Made by a program: the position numbers and the translations under genes | Shown here: piece after piece, positions 26,277 to 35,260 of the stretch | How positions within the stretch are numbered: the stretch's first letter is position 1 | Layout: the number at the start of each line of letters is the position of its first letter | Source: CAYOZN01 sp964408455 | Lineage (GTDB): Bacteria > Planctomycetota > Phycisphaerae > UBA1845 > UTPLA1 | Direction: 5' to 3' | NCBI GenBank assembly: GCA_964408455.1 | Contig: CAYOZN010000026.1 | Span: 1-64,000 of the forward strand | DNA: 64,000 nt | The notes under the pieces: generated by a model | The model's input: the letters and a program-made list of their open reading frames with translations, nothing else | What the model was told of the DNA's origin: nothing | The model's database searches: none

Positions 26277-27905
26277 ATGGCGAGGCAAAGCGCGGGATTC
26301 GTACACGAACACATCGAAAAGGTGGTGATCGGCGTCGCCGCGCTGGCACTGGTCGGCTGCGTCTGGTACGCCTTTCTCAGCGGCCGGTTCACCGTCAACA
26401 ACGAGGACGCCGGCGCACTGGTACGTTCGCTCGATGCCGCCGCCGACCGCGTGGCCAACGCCGTGAAGTCGGAGAAGATGCCGCCCACGAAGGGGCCAGA
26501 GCCCGACAAGGACGAAGCGCTCGTCGCACTGGCACGCTGGTTCGGGGCGGACTCGCCCGGCCTGCCTGCCATCGCCGGCATCGCCGAGACGCTGCCGCGG
26601 ACGCAGCCGTTTTCGCCGCTGTTGGTCACGGTGACGGAAGTCGCGCCGGAGGATCGACACAATCTGGCCAAACTGGTGACGCCCTTCGTGCCGGTGGTCA
26701 GCGCCGGCCGCAGCACCTTCGCCATGCTGAAGGAGACGGTGCCGCTCGACAAGTATGAGGAAGGCGGCCGCACGGCGCCGGAAACGGTTGAATCCGTCCG
26801 CAGCTGGGTCTCGGTCGCCGCTCAACTGGATTTGTTTGAACAGGAGATCAACTTCTCGAAGGAGCGATATCCTGCCGGCTCCCGGCTGCCGATCATTCGC
26901 GTTCACCTTCAGCGCAAGGACGTGGAGCAGCCCTGGCGGGGCTGGGAAGACGTGGAAGAGTACCTGCCGTTCGAGATGCCGACACTGTCGAGCATGATCG
27001 ACGCCACAACCGGCACGTTTCAGTCTTCCTTCATTTCGCTGATCAATCAGCACCAGTCCGCGCTCCGGCACGTGCAGCTCCCGGAGCGGAAGAGCGGAGA
27101 TCGCATCATTCCGCCGCCGGTGCCGTACTATCCCGATCCCCCGCGGCCGGATTCCGACGATCCGGATCGCCGCCTGCGGGAATTCCGCACCACGGCCGAG
27201 AAGGCCCTCGACGGCCGCTCGCCATTTTCGCAGGTCGATCTGGATGCCGCCCTGGTCATGGCGCGGGCCGCCGCCGGCATCGCCGGCGCCAAGGAAAAGG
27301 ACCTCGCCCGGGCGAACGATCTGCTCGAGAGCGTCGTCAAGAAGCTGAACAAGGCGCGAAAGCGCCTGGCCAAGCAGCCGGTCCGCGCGCCGGAACGGAT
27401 GATGCCGATCGTGGCCCACGATCTGACGGCGGTTCCCGGCCGCACCTACGTCTATCGAATGCGATACGAAGTGTACAACGTCCTCGTGGGCGCCTCGGGC
27501 GAGCTTCTCGAACCTGATGATGCCCGCCGGCTGACACTCATCAGCGACTGGTCACCCGAATCGCGGGAAGTGCACATCGAAAGCGACACGCTGTTCTATC
27601 TCACCAAGGACGATCGCTCGAAGCGCGAAGTGACGGTGACGGTCTATAAGAAGAGCCGCAGCGGATGGCAGGATGCCGAATTCAAGGTGAAGGTGGGCGA
27701 GGCGATCGGCGGCAAGCCGACGCGGGGCACGCGGGGAGACTTCACCACCGGCGCCGTCTGCGTCGATATCGACTTTGGCCGCAAGAACAACGGAAAGAGC
27801 GACGTGGCGCTCGTCTATGTCGATACGAACACGGGCATGATCCACGAACGCCTGCTCTCGGCCGATCTGACGGCGCCGCAGCGCAAGCAGCTTGCCCGCA
27901 AGTGA
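26277..27905 (+). CDS. Single-pass membrane protein, third gene of pil operon
   Basis: A 542-residue protein. One membrane helix near 17-36 (VVIGVAALALVGCVWYAFL), then a long periplasmic-side part with acidic and proline-rich linkers (for example PPPVPYYPDPPRPDSDDPDRR) and a C-terminal beta-rich domain starting with GRTYVYRMRYEVYNVLVGA. A similar topology is found in PilO/PilP-like parts of pilus platforms. The ATG at 26277 is chosen because the helix then sits near the N-terminus; the open frame upstream is unrelated. No enzyme motif. The stop is 17 bp from the convergent CAP-domain gene. Confidence 0.65.
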   Translation: MARQSAGFVHEHIEKVVIGVAALALVGCVWYAFLSGRFTVNNEDAGALVRSLDAAADRVANAVKSEKMPPTKGPEPDKDEALVALARWFGADSPGLPAIAGIAETLPRTQPFSPLLVTVTEVAPEDRHNLAKLVTPFVPVVSAGRSTFAMLKETVPLDKYEEGGRTAPETVESVRSWVSVAAQLDLFEQEINFSKERYPAGSRLPIIRVHLQRKDVEQPWRGWEDVEEYLPFEMPTLSSMIDATTGTFQSSFISLINQHQSALRHVQLPERKSGDRIIPPPVPYYPDPPRPDSDDPDRRLREFRTTAEKALDGRSPFSQVDLDAALVMARAAAGIAGAKEKDLARANDLLESVVKKLNKARKRLAKQPVRAPERMMPIVAHDLTAVPGRTYVYRMRYEVYNVLVGASGELLEPDDARRLTLISDWSPESREVHIESDTLFYLTKDDRSKREVTVTVYKKSRSGWQDAEFKVKVGEAIGGKPTRGTRGDFTTGAVCVDIDFGRKNNGKSDVALVYVDTNTGMIHERLLSADLTAPQRKQLARK

Positions 27906-27921
27906 GCGGCGTGACTCGTCC

Positions 27922-28893
27922 TCAGTTCAACGGGCCCAGGCCGAGATTGACGACGATGCGGCTGCGATCGACGAAATCCACCTTCTGATTGGGATCGCCG
28001 TCGGCCACGATCAGTGTGGTCGAATGCGCCGATGAAAACCGCAGTTCGTAGGTGCCGGCGTTCGGAACCTCGATGGTGTAACCGCCGGCGGGATTCGTTC
28101 GTACGCTTGCCATTCCCAGCGAAACGTTCACGTTGCCATCGCCTTCGCCGGCGTCGTAGCGCCCGTTGCCGTTGGCATCGTTGTAGACGACGCCGAGCAC
28201 GAAGGGAGTGCTGCCGGGCTCCGTGCCATAGTCCTGCACCTGCATGTAGGAGTGCGTGAACTCGACGCCATCGGAACTGCGGGTGTAGCTGCCCTCGACG
28301 ACGGCCACGCCCACTTCGCGAAACAGCGCGTTGAGCATGGTGACGCGATGACCGCGGTCCGGCACGCCGGTGTCCACGAACAGCTCTTCGTGCTGCAGCT
28401 CGACGGTCGCGGCATCATCCAGCGGCCCGGTCGAACCGCGCCAGGCGAGATTTTCGCCTGCCGCCGAGAACAGGTATCCACCGGCGGTCATGCGGTTGAA
28501 GGGCGTCAGCCCTTCGGGCGTGTCGTGTTCGAAATAGTCGCGATCGAGCATGTCCTGTGCGTGCGCGGCGGCCACGTTTCGCAACGTGGCGTTCATTGCA
28601 ACGGGCTGCTTCGGGGCTGACGAGATTTGGCCGGGCACGCCTTCGTTCAGCGAAATGCCGTACAGTGCCGCTTCCTCCGCCGGCCGCAGGCGAGCGCGGT
28701 TGATTCGTTCGAGGGACAGTTGCTCGAGGACCGATGCGGAGATGGCGGCAGAGCCGCTCGAACTCCCGATCGAGCCTGGCTGGCCAAGGTCCAGGCCCGG
28801 CACGCCGACACCGGTGCAACCGGCGACCAGCGAAGTCATCGTCAATGCGACGAGAGCACCGGTGACACGGGGATGTCGTCGAGAATGCCGCAT
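27922..28893 (-). CDS. CAP/SCP-domain lipoprotein
   Basis: A lipoprotein of about 323 residues starting at ATG 28893: signal, lipobox VAGC, then a Ser/Gly linker, then a CAP (SCP/PR-1) domain with AAAHAQDMLDRDYFEHDTPEG, AGENLAWRG, GHRVTMLNALFREVGVAV and a C-terminal VYNDANGNGRYDAGEGDG turn resembling calcium-binding or SdrD-like repeats, followed by a carboxypeptidase-regulatory-like beta domain (GGYTIEVPNAGTYELRF). CAP domains are secreted folds of varied function; no catalytic claim is made. Transcribed alone. Confidence 0.85.
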   Translation of the reverse strand: MRHSRRHPRVTGALVALTMTSLVAGCTGVGVPGLDLGQPGSIGSSSGSAAISASVLEQLSLERINRARLRPAEEAALYGISLNEGVPGQISSAPKQPVAMNATLRNVAAAHAQDMLDRDYFEHDTPEGLTPFNRMTAGGYLFSAAGENLAWRGSTGPLDDAATVELQHEELFVDTGVPDRGHRVTMLNALFREVGVAVVEGSYTRSSDGVEFTHSYMQVQDYGTEPGSTPFVLGVVYNDANGNGRYDAGEGDGNVNVSLGMASVRTNPAGGYTIEVPNAGTYELRFSSAHSTTLIVADGDPNQKVDFVDRSRIVVNLGLGPLN

Positions 28894-29043
28894 GAACAAC
28901 TCCGACCGCGTGGCGGCGAGCATCGCCGCGCGTTTTGCTTGCCGGCTCGAAATGCGTTCCGGCTGGCGCACGGTCCTTACTATAGTCGGAATGTTCGCGT
29001 GGTGACTACACGGCGGCGCGAGGGCACCCGCCAGAAATGCGAA

Positions 29044-29072
29044 GGGCCCCGCGGCGTTATGCCACGGGGCCC
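29044..29072 (-). terminator. Possible terminator after the DUF1570-like gene
   Basis: GGGCCCCG (29044-29051) pairs with CGGGGCCC (29065-29072). On the minus strand a weak T-containing tail (TTCGCATTT) follows, so efficiency is uncertain. Confidence 0.5.
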
Positions 29073-29116
29073 GTGTATTCTCCGGCGATGCGGCGGCTAT
29101 AACGGTCAGCCGCCGA

Positions 29117-30289
29117 TCAGTTCACCTTTTTCATCCAGTTCAGCCAGCGCTTTTCGAAATTCTTGTCGAGCTTGCCGAAGGCCTTCTCAAATGTCTCCAG
29201 CTCGACTTCGTCCGAGGTTTCAAAGTCGTGGCCGCGCTCGCGAATAAGCTCGGCGAATTTGGTGAAACCCTTGCGGTTGGTGCGGCTGAGGTAGTAACAG
29301 AGGGCCCATCCCTGGGGATAGGCGAGGCCGCCGGCATCCGGGCGCAGGTACCACTTGTCCGACTCGATGAATTCCTTGAGCGGGGCGAGTTGATCGGCCT
29401 CGGCCACCGCCCGGAATTCCTGCAAGCGTTCGGCGTTCATCTGGCCCCAGTTGGAGGCACGGCCATCGCTGATCGGCTCGAACAGGGATGCGATTCCCTC
29501 GACGAACCACCGGGGATTGACGCGGGATTCGGCATTTCGCTGCGGGGCGTGGAAGCCCAGGTTGTAGAGCACCTGGTGGGAGACTTCGTGCTGAAGCGTG
29601 GCCTCGGTTTTCTCGTCACCAAAGGTATTGGTGAAGTTCATGAAGGCCTTGAGCGCCTTGATCCTGCGCCGGATGGCCTTCTTCTGGCCGGAGGGCACCT
29701 GTGGATTGCGCAGGTCGCCGGCGAGTTGCTCGATCATGTGGGCGGCATTCTCGCGGCTGGCCTTGTAACCCGGCGTGTTGCGGAAGTTGTAGAAATAGGT
29801 GTAGTTCGTCTTCCAGACAAAGACACCGAGCATGCCGGGATTGGGCCGTCCGCCGGCCACCTTTTCGAAGTAGTTGGCGTAGTCGTTGAATTCGTTGAAG
29901 AAGTGCGACTGGAGCTTGCGGGTGAGCGGTTTCGGCTCGACGCCGACGGAAATCATGTACTTTGCGCACGAACGATAGGTCTTCTCGATCGCTTCGGCAA
30001 AGGCCTCCACGTCCTCCTCGCTGGTGTCGTAATAAATCGTGTAATGCATCGTGTGCTTCATCTTGAAGTTTTCGCCCAGGGCGCGGCGGATCTGCTTTTC
30101 CTCCTTCTTGCTGCGCGGAACGTCGCTCATGTCGACCTTGGCGCGCGATTTTTTGGAGGGCTTTTTCGAGTTCTTTTTCGTGGAAGACTTCTTGTCGTCA
30201 TCCGCGCGGACCGGCAGCACGAATGAGACGCCGCACAGGCTCAGGACCAGTGAAGCCGCCAACAGGATTCGGATGGATCGCTTTTGCAT
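29117..30289 (-). CDS. Exported HExxH protein, DUF1570-like
   Basis: About 390 residues from ATG 30289, with signal peptide RILLAASLVLSLCGVSFVLPVRA and a Lys/Ser-rich stretch (about 28-50). A metalloprotease signature ATLQHEVSHQVLYNLG (HExxH) is followed by RWFVEGIASLFEPI, the third-ligand glutamate, as in the planctomycete DUF1570 family (peptidase MA-like). The N-terminal part (HYTIYYDTSEEDVEAFAEAIEKTYRSCAKYM) is typical of the same family. Substrate unknown; the Lys-rich stretch is possibly for cell-surface binding. Confidence 0.82.
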   Translation of the reverse strand: MQKRSIRILLAASLVLSLCGVSFVLPVRADDDKKSSTKKNSKKPSKKSRAKVDMSDVPRSKKEEKQIRRALGENFKMKHTMHYTIYYDTSEEDVEAFAEAIEKTYRSCAKYMISVGVEPKPLTRKLQSHFFNEFNDYANYFEKVAGGRPNPGMLGVFVWKTNYTYFYNFRNTPGYKASRENAAHMIEQLAGDLRNPQVPSGQKKAIRRRIKALKAFMNFTNTFGDEKTEATLQHEVSHQVLYNLGFHAPQRNAESRVNPRWFVEGIASLFEPISDGRASNWGQMNAERLQEFRAVAEADQLAPLKEFIESDKWYLRPDAGGLAYPQGWALCYYLSRTNRKGFTKFAELIRERGHDFETSDEVELETFEKAFGKLDKNFEKRWLNWMKKVN

Positions 30290-30539
30290 GATCGAGGGCC
30301 CTCGGAAGAAGGATCGCCGAACGGCGCCGGCTGGAACCGACCGCTCGGCCATATTTTACGTCGGCCGGCATGCGTTTGAAAAGTCAATTCGCCGGTAAAC
30401 CTCGCGCGGGCCGGGCACATGGCCCAGAAATCAGGAGAAACCGGGCCGGGACCGGCCTGCGGCGGCTCCCGTCTTCTGCGGGCAGGAGGCTAACACCGCG
30501 CGCTCGAGGGCGTTTCTAATGTGAGGAGGTGCATGGGAC

Positions 30540-32144
30540 TTGGCTGCATACCGCCATATTTTCGCGTTCATCGGTCTCATGGGTCCGCCGGGCGCCGCGA
30601 TGCCGGAACCCGCGACGATTCAGCTCCGGGGCCAGACTTTCACCGTTTATCCGCGTGAAAAGCTGTCCGAGCGCGGCCTGGCGCCCCCGGAGATTGCGCC
30701 GGAGGAGAACGCCGCCTGGGTGTATATCGAGGCGTTCAATGCCGCCGTCGATCTTCCGCCCGATTTGCAGGCTGATTTCGACCGCGCCGTGGATGGTGAG
30801 TGGCCGGATGGCGAGGCCGGCGCGCGGCTGGCCGAATGGCTGGACAGCAATCGTACTGCCATCGATCTGGCGCTGCGCGCCGCGGACATGCCGGAATATT
30901 ACATGCCGTTTTTCAGGGGGGATTCCGATGTCCTGCTGGCGGCCCTATTGCCGACGCTGGCTCACCATCGCCAGATGGCGCGGATGCTGGCGGCCGATGC
31001 CGCACGGTTGAAGGCGGGCGGCGATGCCGATGCCGCCATCGGTCACCTGGTTGCAACGCAGCGAATGGCCCATCAGGTCGGCAATGGCAAGACGCTGATC
31101 GAGGGCCTCGTGGGCTATGCCGTGGCCGGACTTGCCGAGCGCAACCTTTTGCAATTCGCAAACGACGAAAGCGTGCCGGCCGACGCGATCGCGCAGGCGG
31201 CCGGCGCGCTGGAAGAACTGGAAGCCAGCTTTCCGTCCTTCGATGAAATGGTGCTGGCCGAAGGAGAATGGGCCACCAGTTTCGTCGACGACGTCATGAC
31301 CGCACCGGGGACCCTTCAAATCCTCGGCATGGCGTCGGTCGGTGAAATGAACCCCGGCCCGCGTGGACCGTGGGACAAGTTTGCCGAGTCGATTCGGCGG
31401 CTGTACCTGCCGGATCGGGGCATCAAGCGGCGGATGCGACAGCACTATCAAACGCTCGCCGCCGCGACACGCGTGCGGGACGATGGCAGCGTCGGCACCA
31501 TCGAGGAGGACAAGCTTTTCGAGAATATCCCCGCGTGGGACGTGGCGTCGCGCCTGATACTGCCGTCGCTGTCGCGTGCCCACGAAATGGCGCTTCAGGC
31601 ACAGAGCAACTACATCCGCACCAGGATCAACCTGGCCGCGGAGGCATTTCGGCGACGGAATGGCCGCCCGCCGGCGAGCCTGGGAGAGCTGACGCCGGAC
31701 TACCTGTCGCACATCCCGGCCGATCCGATGACAGGATACGACTTCGAGTACGCGCCGTCGGCCGATGCCGCCAGCCTGCCGCTAATCACATCCCGGAACG
31801 AGGCCGACGCGCTGAGGCAGAAGCGGCGGACGCCGGCCATCCTCAGCCCGCGCGAATCGCGCTGGCGGCGGTACGTCCATTCCGTCGCGGCCCGCTACGA
31901 CTTTTCTGATGCGCAGAACAACGCGGCGATGGCCATTCTGCGGGATGTCGAGTCGCGCGCTGCCGCCTTCGAACGCGGCCACGGGGCCACGCTCAAAAGC
32001 CTGGTCGAGGCCGGGCCTTCGCCGGAATCGGCGCGAGCCCTTGCCCCGCTCGATGAACTGTTCAACGAATTGAAGACGCGCCTGGACCGGCTGCCCACTG
32101 CCGGTCAGCGCGAGTCGGCACGATCCGGGCGAAGCACGCCATGA
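30540..32144 (+). CDS. Exported protein, planctomycete type
   Basis: A 534-residue protein starting with TTG at 30540, with AGGAGG at 30523-30528 as the ribosome site. The N-terminus is a weak signal peptide (YRHIFAFIGLMGPPGAA). It is mostly alpha-helical; near the C-terminus the segment RINLAAEAFRRRNGRPPASLGELTPDYLSHIPADPMTGYDFEY resembles the pilin-like / type II secretion pseudopilin tails (written here in parts). No catalytic motif. Its TGA stop overlaps an ATG at 32141, so the next gene is coupled. Function unknown. Confidence 0.7.
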   Translation: MAAYRHIFAFIGLMGPPGAAMPEPATIQLRGQTFTVYPREKLSERGLAPPEIAPEENAAWVYIEAFNAAVDLPPDLQADFDRAVDGEWPDGEAGARLAEWLDSNRTAIDLALRAADMPEYYMPFFRGDSDVLLAALLPTLAHHRQMARMLAADAARLKAGGDADAAIGHLVATQRMAHQVGNGKTLIEGLVGYAVAGLAERNLLQFANDESVPADAIAQAAGALEELEASFPSFDEMVLAEGEWATSFVDDVMTAPGTLQILGMASVGEMNPGPRGPWDKFAESIRRLYLPDRGIKRRMRQHYQTLAAATRVRDDGSVGTIEEDKLFENIPAWDVASRLILPSLSRAHEMALQAQSNYIRTRINLAAEAFRRRNGRPPASLGELTPDYLSHIPADPMTGYDFEYAPSADAASLPLITSRNEADALRQKRRTPAILSPRESRWRRYVHSVAARYDFSDAQNNAAMAILRDVESRAAAFERGHGATLKSLVEAGPSPESARALAPLDELFNELKTRLDRLPTAGQRESARSGRSTP

Positions 32145-32167
32145 TACCCGCGCGAAGGATTCAGTTG

Positions 32168-34252
32168 ATGACGACGAGAATGATCGGGGCCGCCACGCTG
32201 CGGCGGGCCGGCCTGGTGGCCATGTGCGCATGTGTGTGCGCGTTGACGCCGAATGCCGTCGCGACGGAACGCGAGGTTGAACGGTTGCTGGCGACGGTCC
32301 CGGACAATGCGGGCGCGATGGTGCTGATCGATCGGCCGGGCAGGCTGGTGGCATCGGGCTGGCTGGAGCCGGTGTTGTCGACCCTCGCTAAGCCAGCGGC
32401 GGAACAGTGGATGCGCTGCGCACGCAAAACGCCGGGTGCGCTCGTGGTCGGTGTCATACCGAACCGCGATCCCGAGCGCGGCTTTGACGTGTTCGCCGCC
32501 ATGGCGCTTGACGCACTGGAAGCGGAAGATGCCCTGCACAATTGGCTCGAGCAGGCGCTGCTGCCGGCGATTCGCAATGCACTGGGCCTTGCCGAGGCCG
32601 ACATGCGCCTGAGCGTCGCATCCGGCGGCGGACGGATCGTTGATCGCCGCGACGAAACGCTGATCAACTTCGCGGTGAAGGACAAAGTTGCCTTTGCCTG
32701 CACGAGCGCGGCTGCGGTGTCCGGCTGGCGACGCGGGGAGTGGCCGGAAAAACCGTGGACCGGTATGCCGGGCGTGCGCCGACTCCTCAAGGGCCTCGAC
32801 AAACAGTCGGACATTCGCGTGTTTGCGAATCCCGCTGCGTGGGCGAGGCACTGGCCGAAGGCAAAACGCAATACGACGGAGGAACTCGCGCAGACGATCC
32901 TGGCCCTCGAAGACTTTCAGGCAGCGGCGCTGGATGTGGGGCTTGAGCGGCGTGCCGTCGAGCTGCGCCTGTCGATTGCCCTTGCCGAGTCGTGCAAGGG
33001 CGTGGCGAGCATTCTCTGCCAGCCGGCCACGTCGTCGCGGGCGCTGGGGCAGTTTCCGTCCGACTATTCCGTCTTTGCCCGGCTGGCCTGGCCGAGCCTG
33101 GCGGCGGTGACGCAGGGGTCCTACGGCCTGACGGACCTGTTCGATCCGTCCATCTCCGAGGAGTATCGCGAGGAACTCGCCGAACTGGACAGGAAGGCCG
33201 GCTTCTCGTGGGAACAGGGCCTGCTTGGAAATCTCGTCAAGGAAGTCGTGATCGGCGCGCGGATCGATCTGACGCGTTCGCCACCGATCGCCTGGGCGGC
33301 GATGGCCCCGCTGGCGGACGAGGCCGCATTTTCATCCCATCTCGACCGGCTGATCGAGCACTTTGAATTGCCCTTCGATCTGATCGAGCGCGATTCCCTG
33401 CGTATCCGCGTCGCTCGCGAGACGGTGCCATTTGCGATCGCGGTGACAGGCGGGAAGTTCATCGTGGCCGATGGAGATGAGACCATCGTTGAATTGTGTC
33501 GTTCGCCGGCGAAGGAGGGAGCGCTGCCGGCCGATCGCAGGCTGGCTTCCGTTTACGAATCACTCGGGGCGGAGAACAACGCCGCGGTGCTGGTCAATGT
33601 CGAGCGGATCGCCAAAGGCGTGCCCATGCTGCGGATGATGGCGGGGCCGGCCTTTGGGCCACTGCTGGCCGACGGTGCCATCGGCGCGACCCTGAGGACG
33701 CGCGATCGCGTGGCCGTCCTGCGCGTGCGGTGGGAAACCGGGCGTGACCGGGCCGATGCAGGCGATTCGAAGGCCGCGGAGAACGGCGAGGCATCCGGCG
33801 CGGCCCCCGGTCCGCTGTTGGCGGACGCGCTCTTCAACGGCATGCTTGAGATGCGGCGGGAGTCTCAGCGCACGGTGGCGATGAGCCGCATGCGTGGCAT
33901 CACGCAGACGCTGCACGTCTATGCGCAAAGGCACGATGGCCAGTTTCCGGAGAGCCTGGCCGAACTCTTGCGCGACATGCCCGACGCGATCCCGTTGGAG
34001 CTTTTTGCCAGCCCGTACGATGGCGATGGCCCTGCAAGCGCGGACCAGATCGACGCGGCCGCGTTCGTCGTGTACCGACCGGGCCTGACGGCTTCGTCCG
34101 ATCCACGCGAGATCGTTCTCGCCGAACGCCGGCCTCAGCAGGATGGCGCCAGCTTCGCCTTTGTGGATGGCCACATCGAGTTCATCGCCAATCCCAGGGC
34201 GAGCGAGTTGCTGGCGCTCATCGAGAGCGGCGCTGCCGAAGTGCGTCCTTAG
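32168..34252 (+). CDS. Exported protein with DUF1559-like C-terminus
   Basis: About 694 residues. From ATG 32168 a signal peptide is visible (MIGAATLRRAGLVAMCACVCALTPNAVA) with AAGGA upstream; ATG 32141, which overlaps the preceding stop, is an alternative. The C-terminal 110 residues have MSRMRGITQTLHVYAQRHDGQFPESLAELL and then ASFAFVDGHIEFIANP, the H-x9-DG-type motif of planctomycete pilin-like DUF1559 proteins. The central part is unknown. Forms a two-gene unit with the upstream protein. Confidence 0.7.
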   Translation: MTTRMIGAATLRRAGLVAMCACVCALTPNAVATEREVERLLATVPDNAGAMVLIDRPGRLVASGWLEPVLSTLAKPAAEQWMRCARKTPGALVVGVIPNRDPERGFDVFAAMALDALEAEDALHNWLEQALLPAIRNALGLAEADMRLSVASGGGRIVDRRDETLINFAVKDKVAFACTSAAAVSGWRRGEWPEKPWTGMPGVRRLLKGLDKQSDIRVFANPAAWARHWPKAKRNTTEELAQTILALEDFQAAALDVGLERRAVELRLSIALAESCKGVASILCQPATSSRALGQFPSDYSVFARLAWPSLAAVTQGSYGLTDLFDPSISEEYREELAELDRKAGFSWEQGLLGNLVKEVVIGARIDLTRSPPIAWAAMAPLADEAAFSSHLDRLIEHFELPFDLIERDSLRIRVARETVPFAIAVTGGKFIVADGDETIVELCRSPAKEGALPADRRLASVYESLGAENNAAVLVNVERIAKGVPMLRMMAGPAFGPLLADGAIGATLRTRDRVAVLRVRWETGRDRADAGDSKAAENGEASGAAPGPLLADALFNGMLEMRRESQRTVAMSRMRGITQTLHVYAQRHDGQFPESLAELLRDMPDAIPLELFASPYDGDGPASADQIDAAAFVVYRPGLTASSDPREIVLAERRPQQDGASFAFVDGHIEFIANPRASELLALIESGAAEVRP

Positions 34253-34395
34253 TAGCGCTAACCCGCCGTAGAACAGAGTCGCTCCCCAAGGCTTCGGTCC
34301 GATCTCGCGCGCCATACGCATGGCCGCCGCCGCGGCTTTGCGACCGGCCTGGAGGCTGCGGCCCTGCACGTTTGCGGACCTTCGGCGTCTGCGGT

Positions 34396-34425
34396 TTGAC
34401 CCCTGCTTTCCAACTCGATTAAACT
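34396..34425 (+). promoter_or_regulatory. Sigma-70-type promoter for the acidic lipoprotein
   Basis: TTGACC (34396-34401) with TAAACT at 34420-34425 (18-bp spacer; TTAAAC gives 17). About 77 bp before the start at 34502. Confidence 0.5.
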
Positions 34426-34501
34426 GATTGGACGGCTGCGCGGGAGGCGACCGCCTCGTTTTAACGCGACGCCATACCCGCCAATCGAAGGGGACTCTCA
34501 C

Positions 34502-35218
34502 ATGTTAGCCCGCCTCTGCCTGTTTATGGCATTCGCTATCGCGATGACCGCCGGGTGCGAGCAGTCTGCGCCGGATCGAACGCGCGTGCCGGTCGGTCTG
34601 ATGTCGATCTCCACCGCGCAGGCGCAGGGCGTTCCGCTGGCGGCTGCGCCGGCTCCCTCGTTCTCGACCGCGTACCTCGACGATCAGGCGGCGGTGAAGA
34701 CGATGCCGGCCGCCACCCTCAGCTATGAGCCGCTGGAGACCTTTCGTGCGAAGAACGCCGAGGCCGCGCGCAAGGCCGAGGCCGAGCGTGCCGCGCGGCT
34801 GTCAGGCAAGCCCGCCCCGGCGGAAGTGGAGAAAACAGCCGGCGCCGGGAAGCCGGGCAAGCCACGGAAGAAGGGCGTCTGGGGCAACACGCTGGATGCC
34901 GCGCGCCGGATGATGGGGCAGCCGACCGAGTCTGCGACCGCGGATGCCGATGAAGATGAGACGGGGGATGAGGCTGACGACGATGCGTCGGCCGACGAGG
35001 AAGACGAAGACAGCGACGAGGCCTCCGACGAGGAAGACGAAGACAGCGAGACGGATGCCGAGGATGAAGAAGGCTCGGAGGACGAGGACGTTGAGGACGA
35101 AGAATCGGAGGACGAAGACGCCGAGGACGAGGACTCTGAGGACGAAGAGTCCGAAGACGAGGAGTCCGATGAGGAAGACGAAGAAGATCCCAGCGAAGAC
35201 GAGGACGAAGACGAATAG
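34502..35218 (+). CDS. Lipoprotein with long acidic tail
   Basis: A 238-residue lipoprotein: signal with lipobox TAGC, a middle part with an Ala/Glu/Lys/Arg-rich helix (AKNAEAARKAEAERAARL), and from about residue 148 to the end a tail of almost only Asp, Glu and Ser (for example EDEESEDEDAEDEDSEDEES). The middle is basic, the tail strongly acidic, so it could bind cations or fold back on basic partners. The tail is built from GAGGACGA-like repeats in the DNA. No known family. The next gene starts 43 bp downstream. Confidence 0.75.
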   Translation: MLARLCLFMAFAIAMTAGCEQSAPDRTRVPVGLMSISTAQAQGVPLAAAPAPSFSTAYLDDQAAVKTMPAATLSYEPLETFRAKNAEAARKAEAERAARLSGKPAPAEVEKTAGAGKPGKPRKKGVWGNTLDAARRMMGQPTESATADADEDETGDEADDDASADEEDEDSDEASDEEDEDSETDAEDEEGSEDEDVEDEESEDEDAEDEDSEDEESEDEESDEEDEEDPSEDEDEDE

Positions 35219-35260
35219 CTGTCCGTCTCAGACCTCGCCGCCCGCCGGAATCGCAGGCTC

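Noticed and set aside
24025..26349. Minus-strand open frame of 774 codons
   Set aside because: Opposite to the pilM operon genes, which have clear protein signals. The translation is rich in Arg, His, Pro and Leu without motifs, the usual result of high GC.
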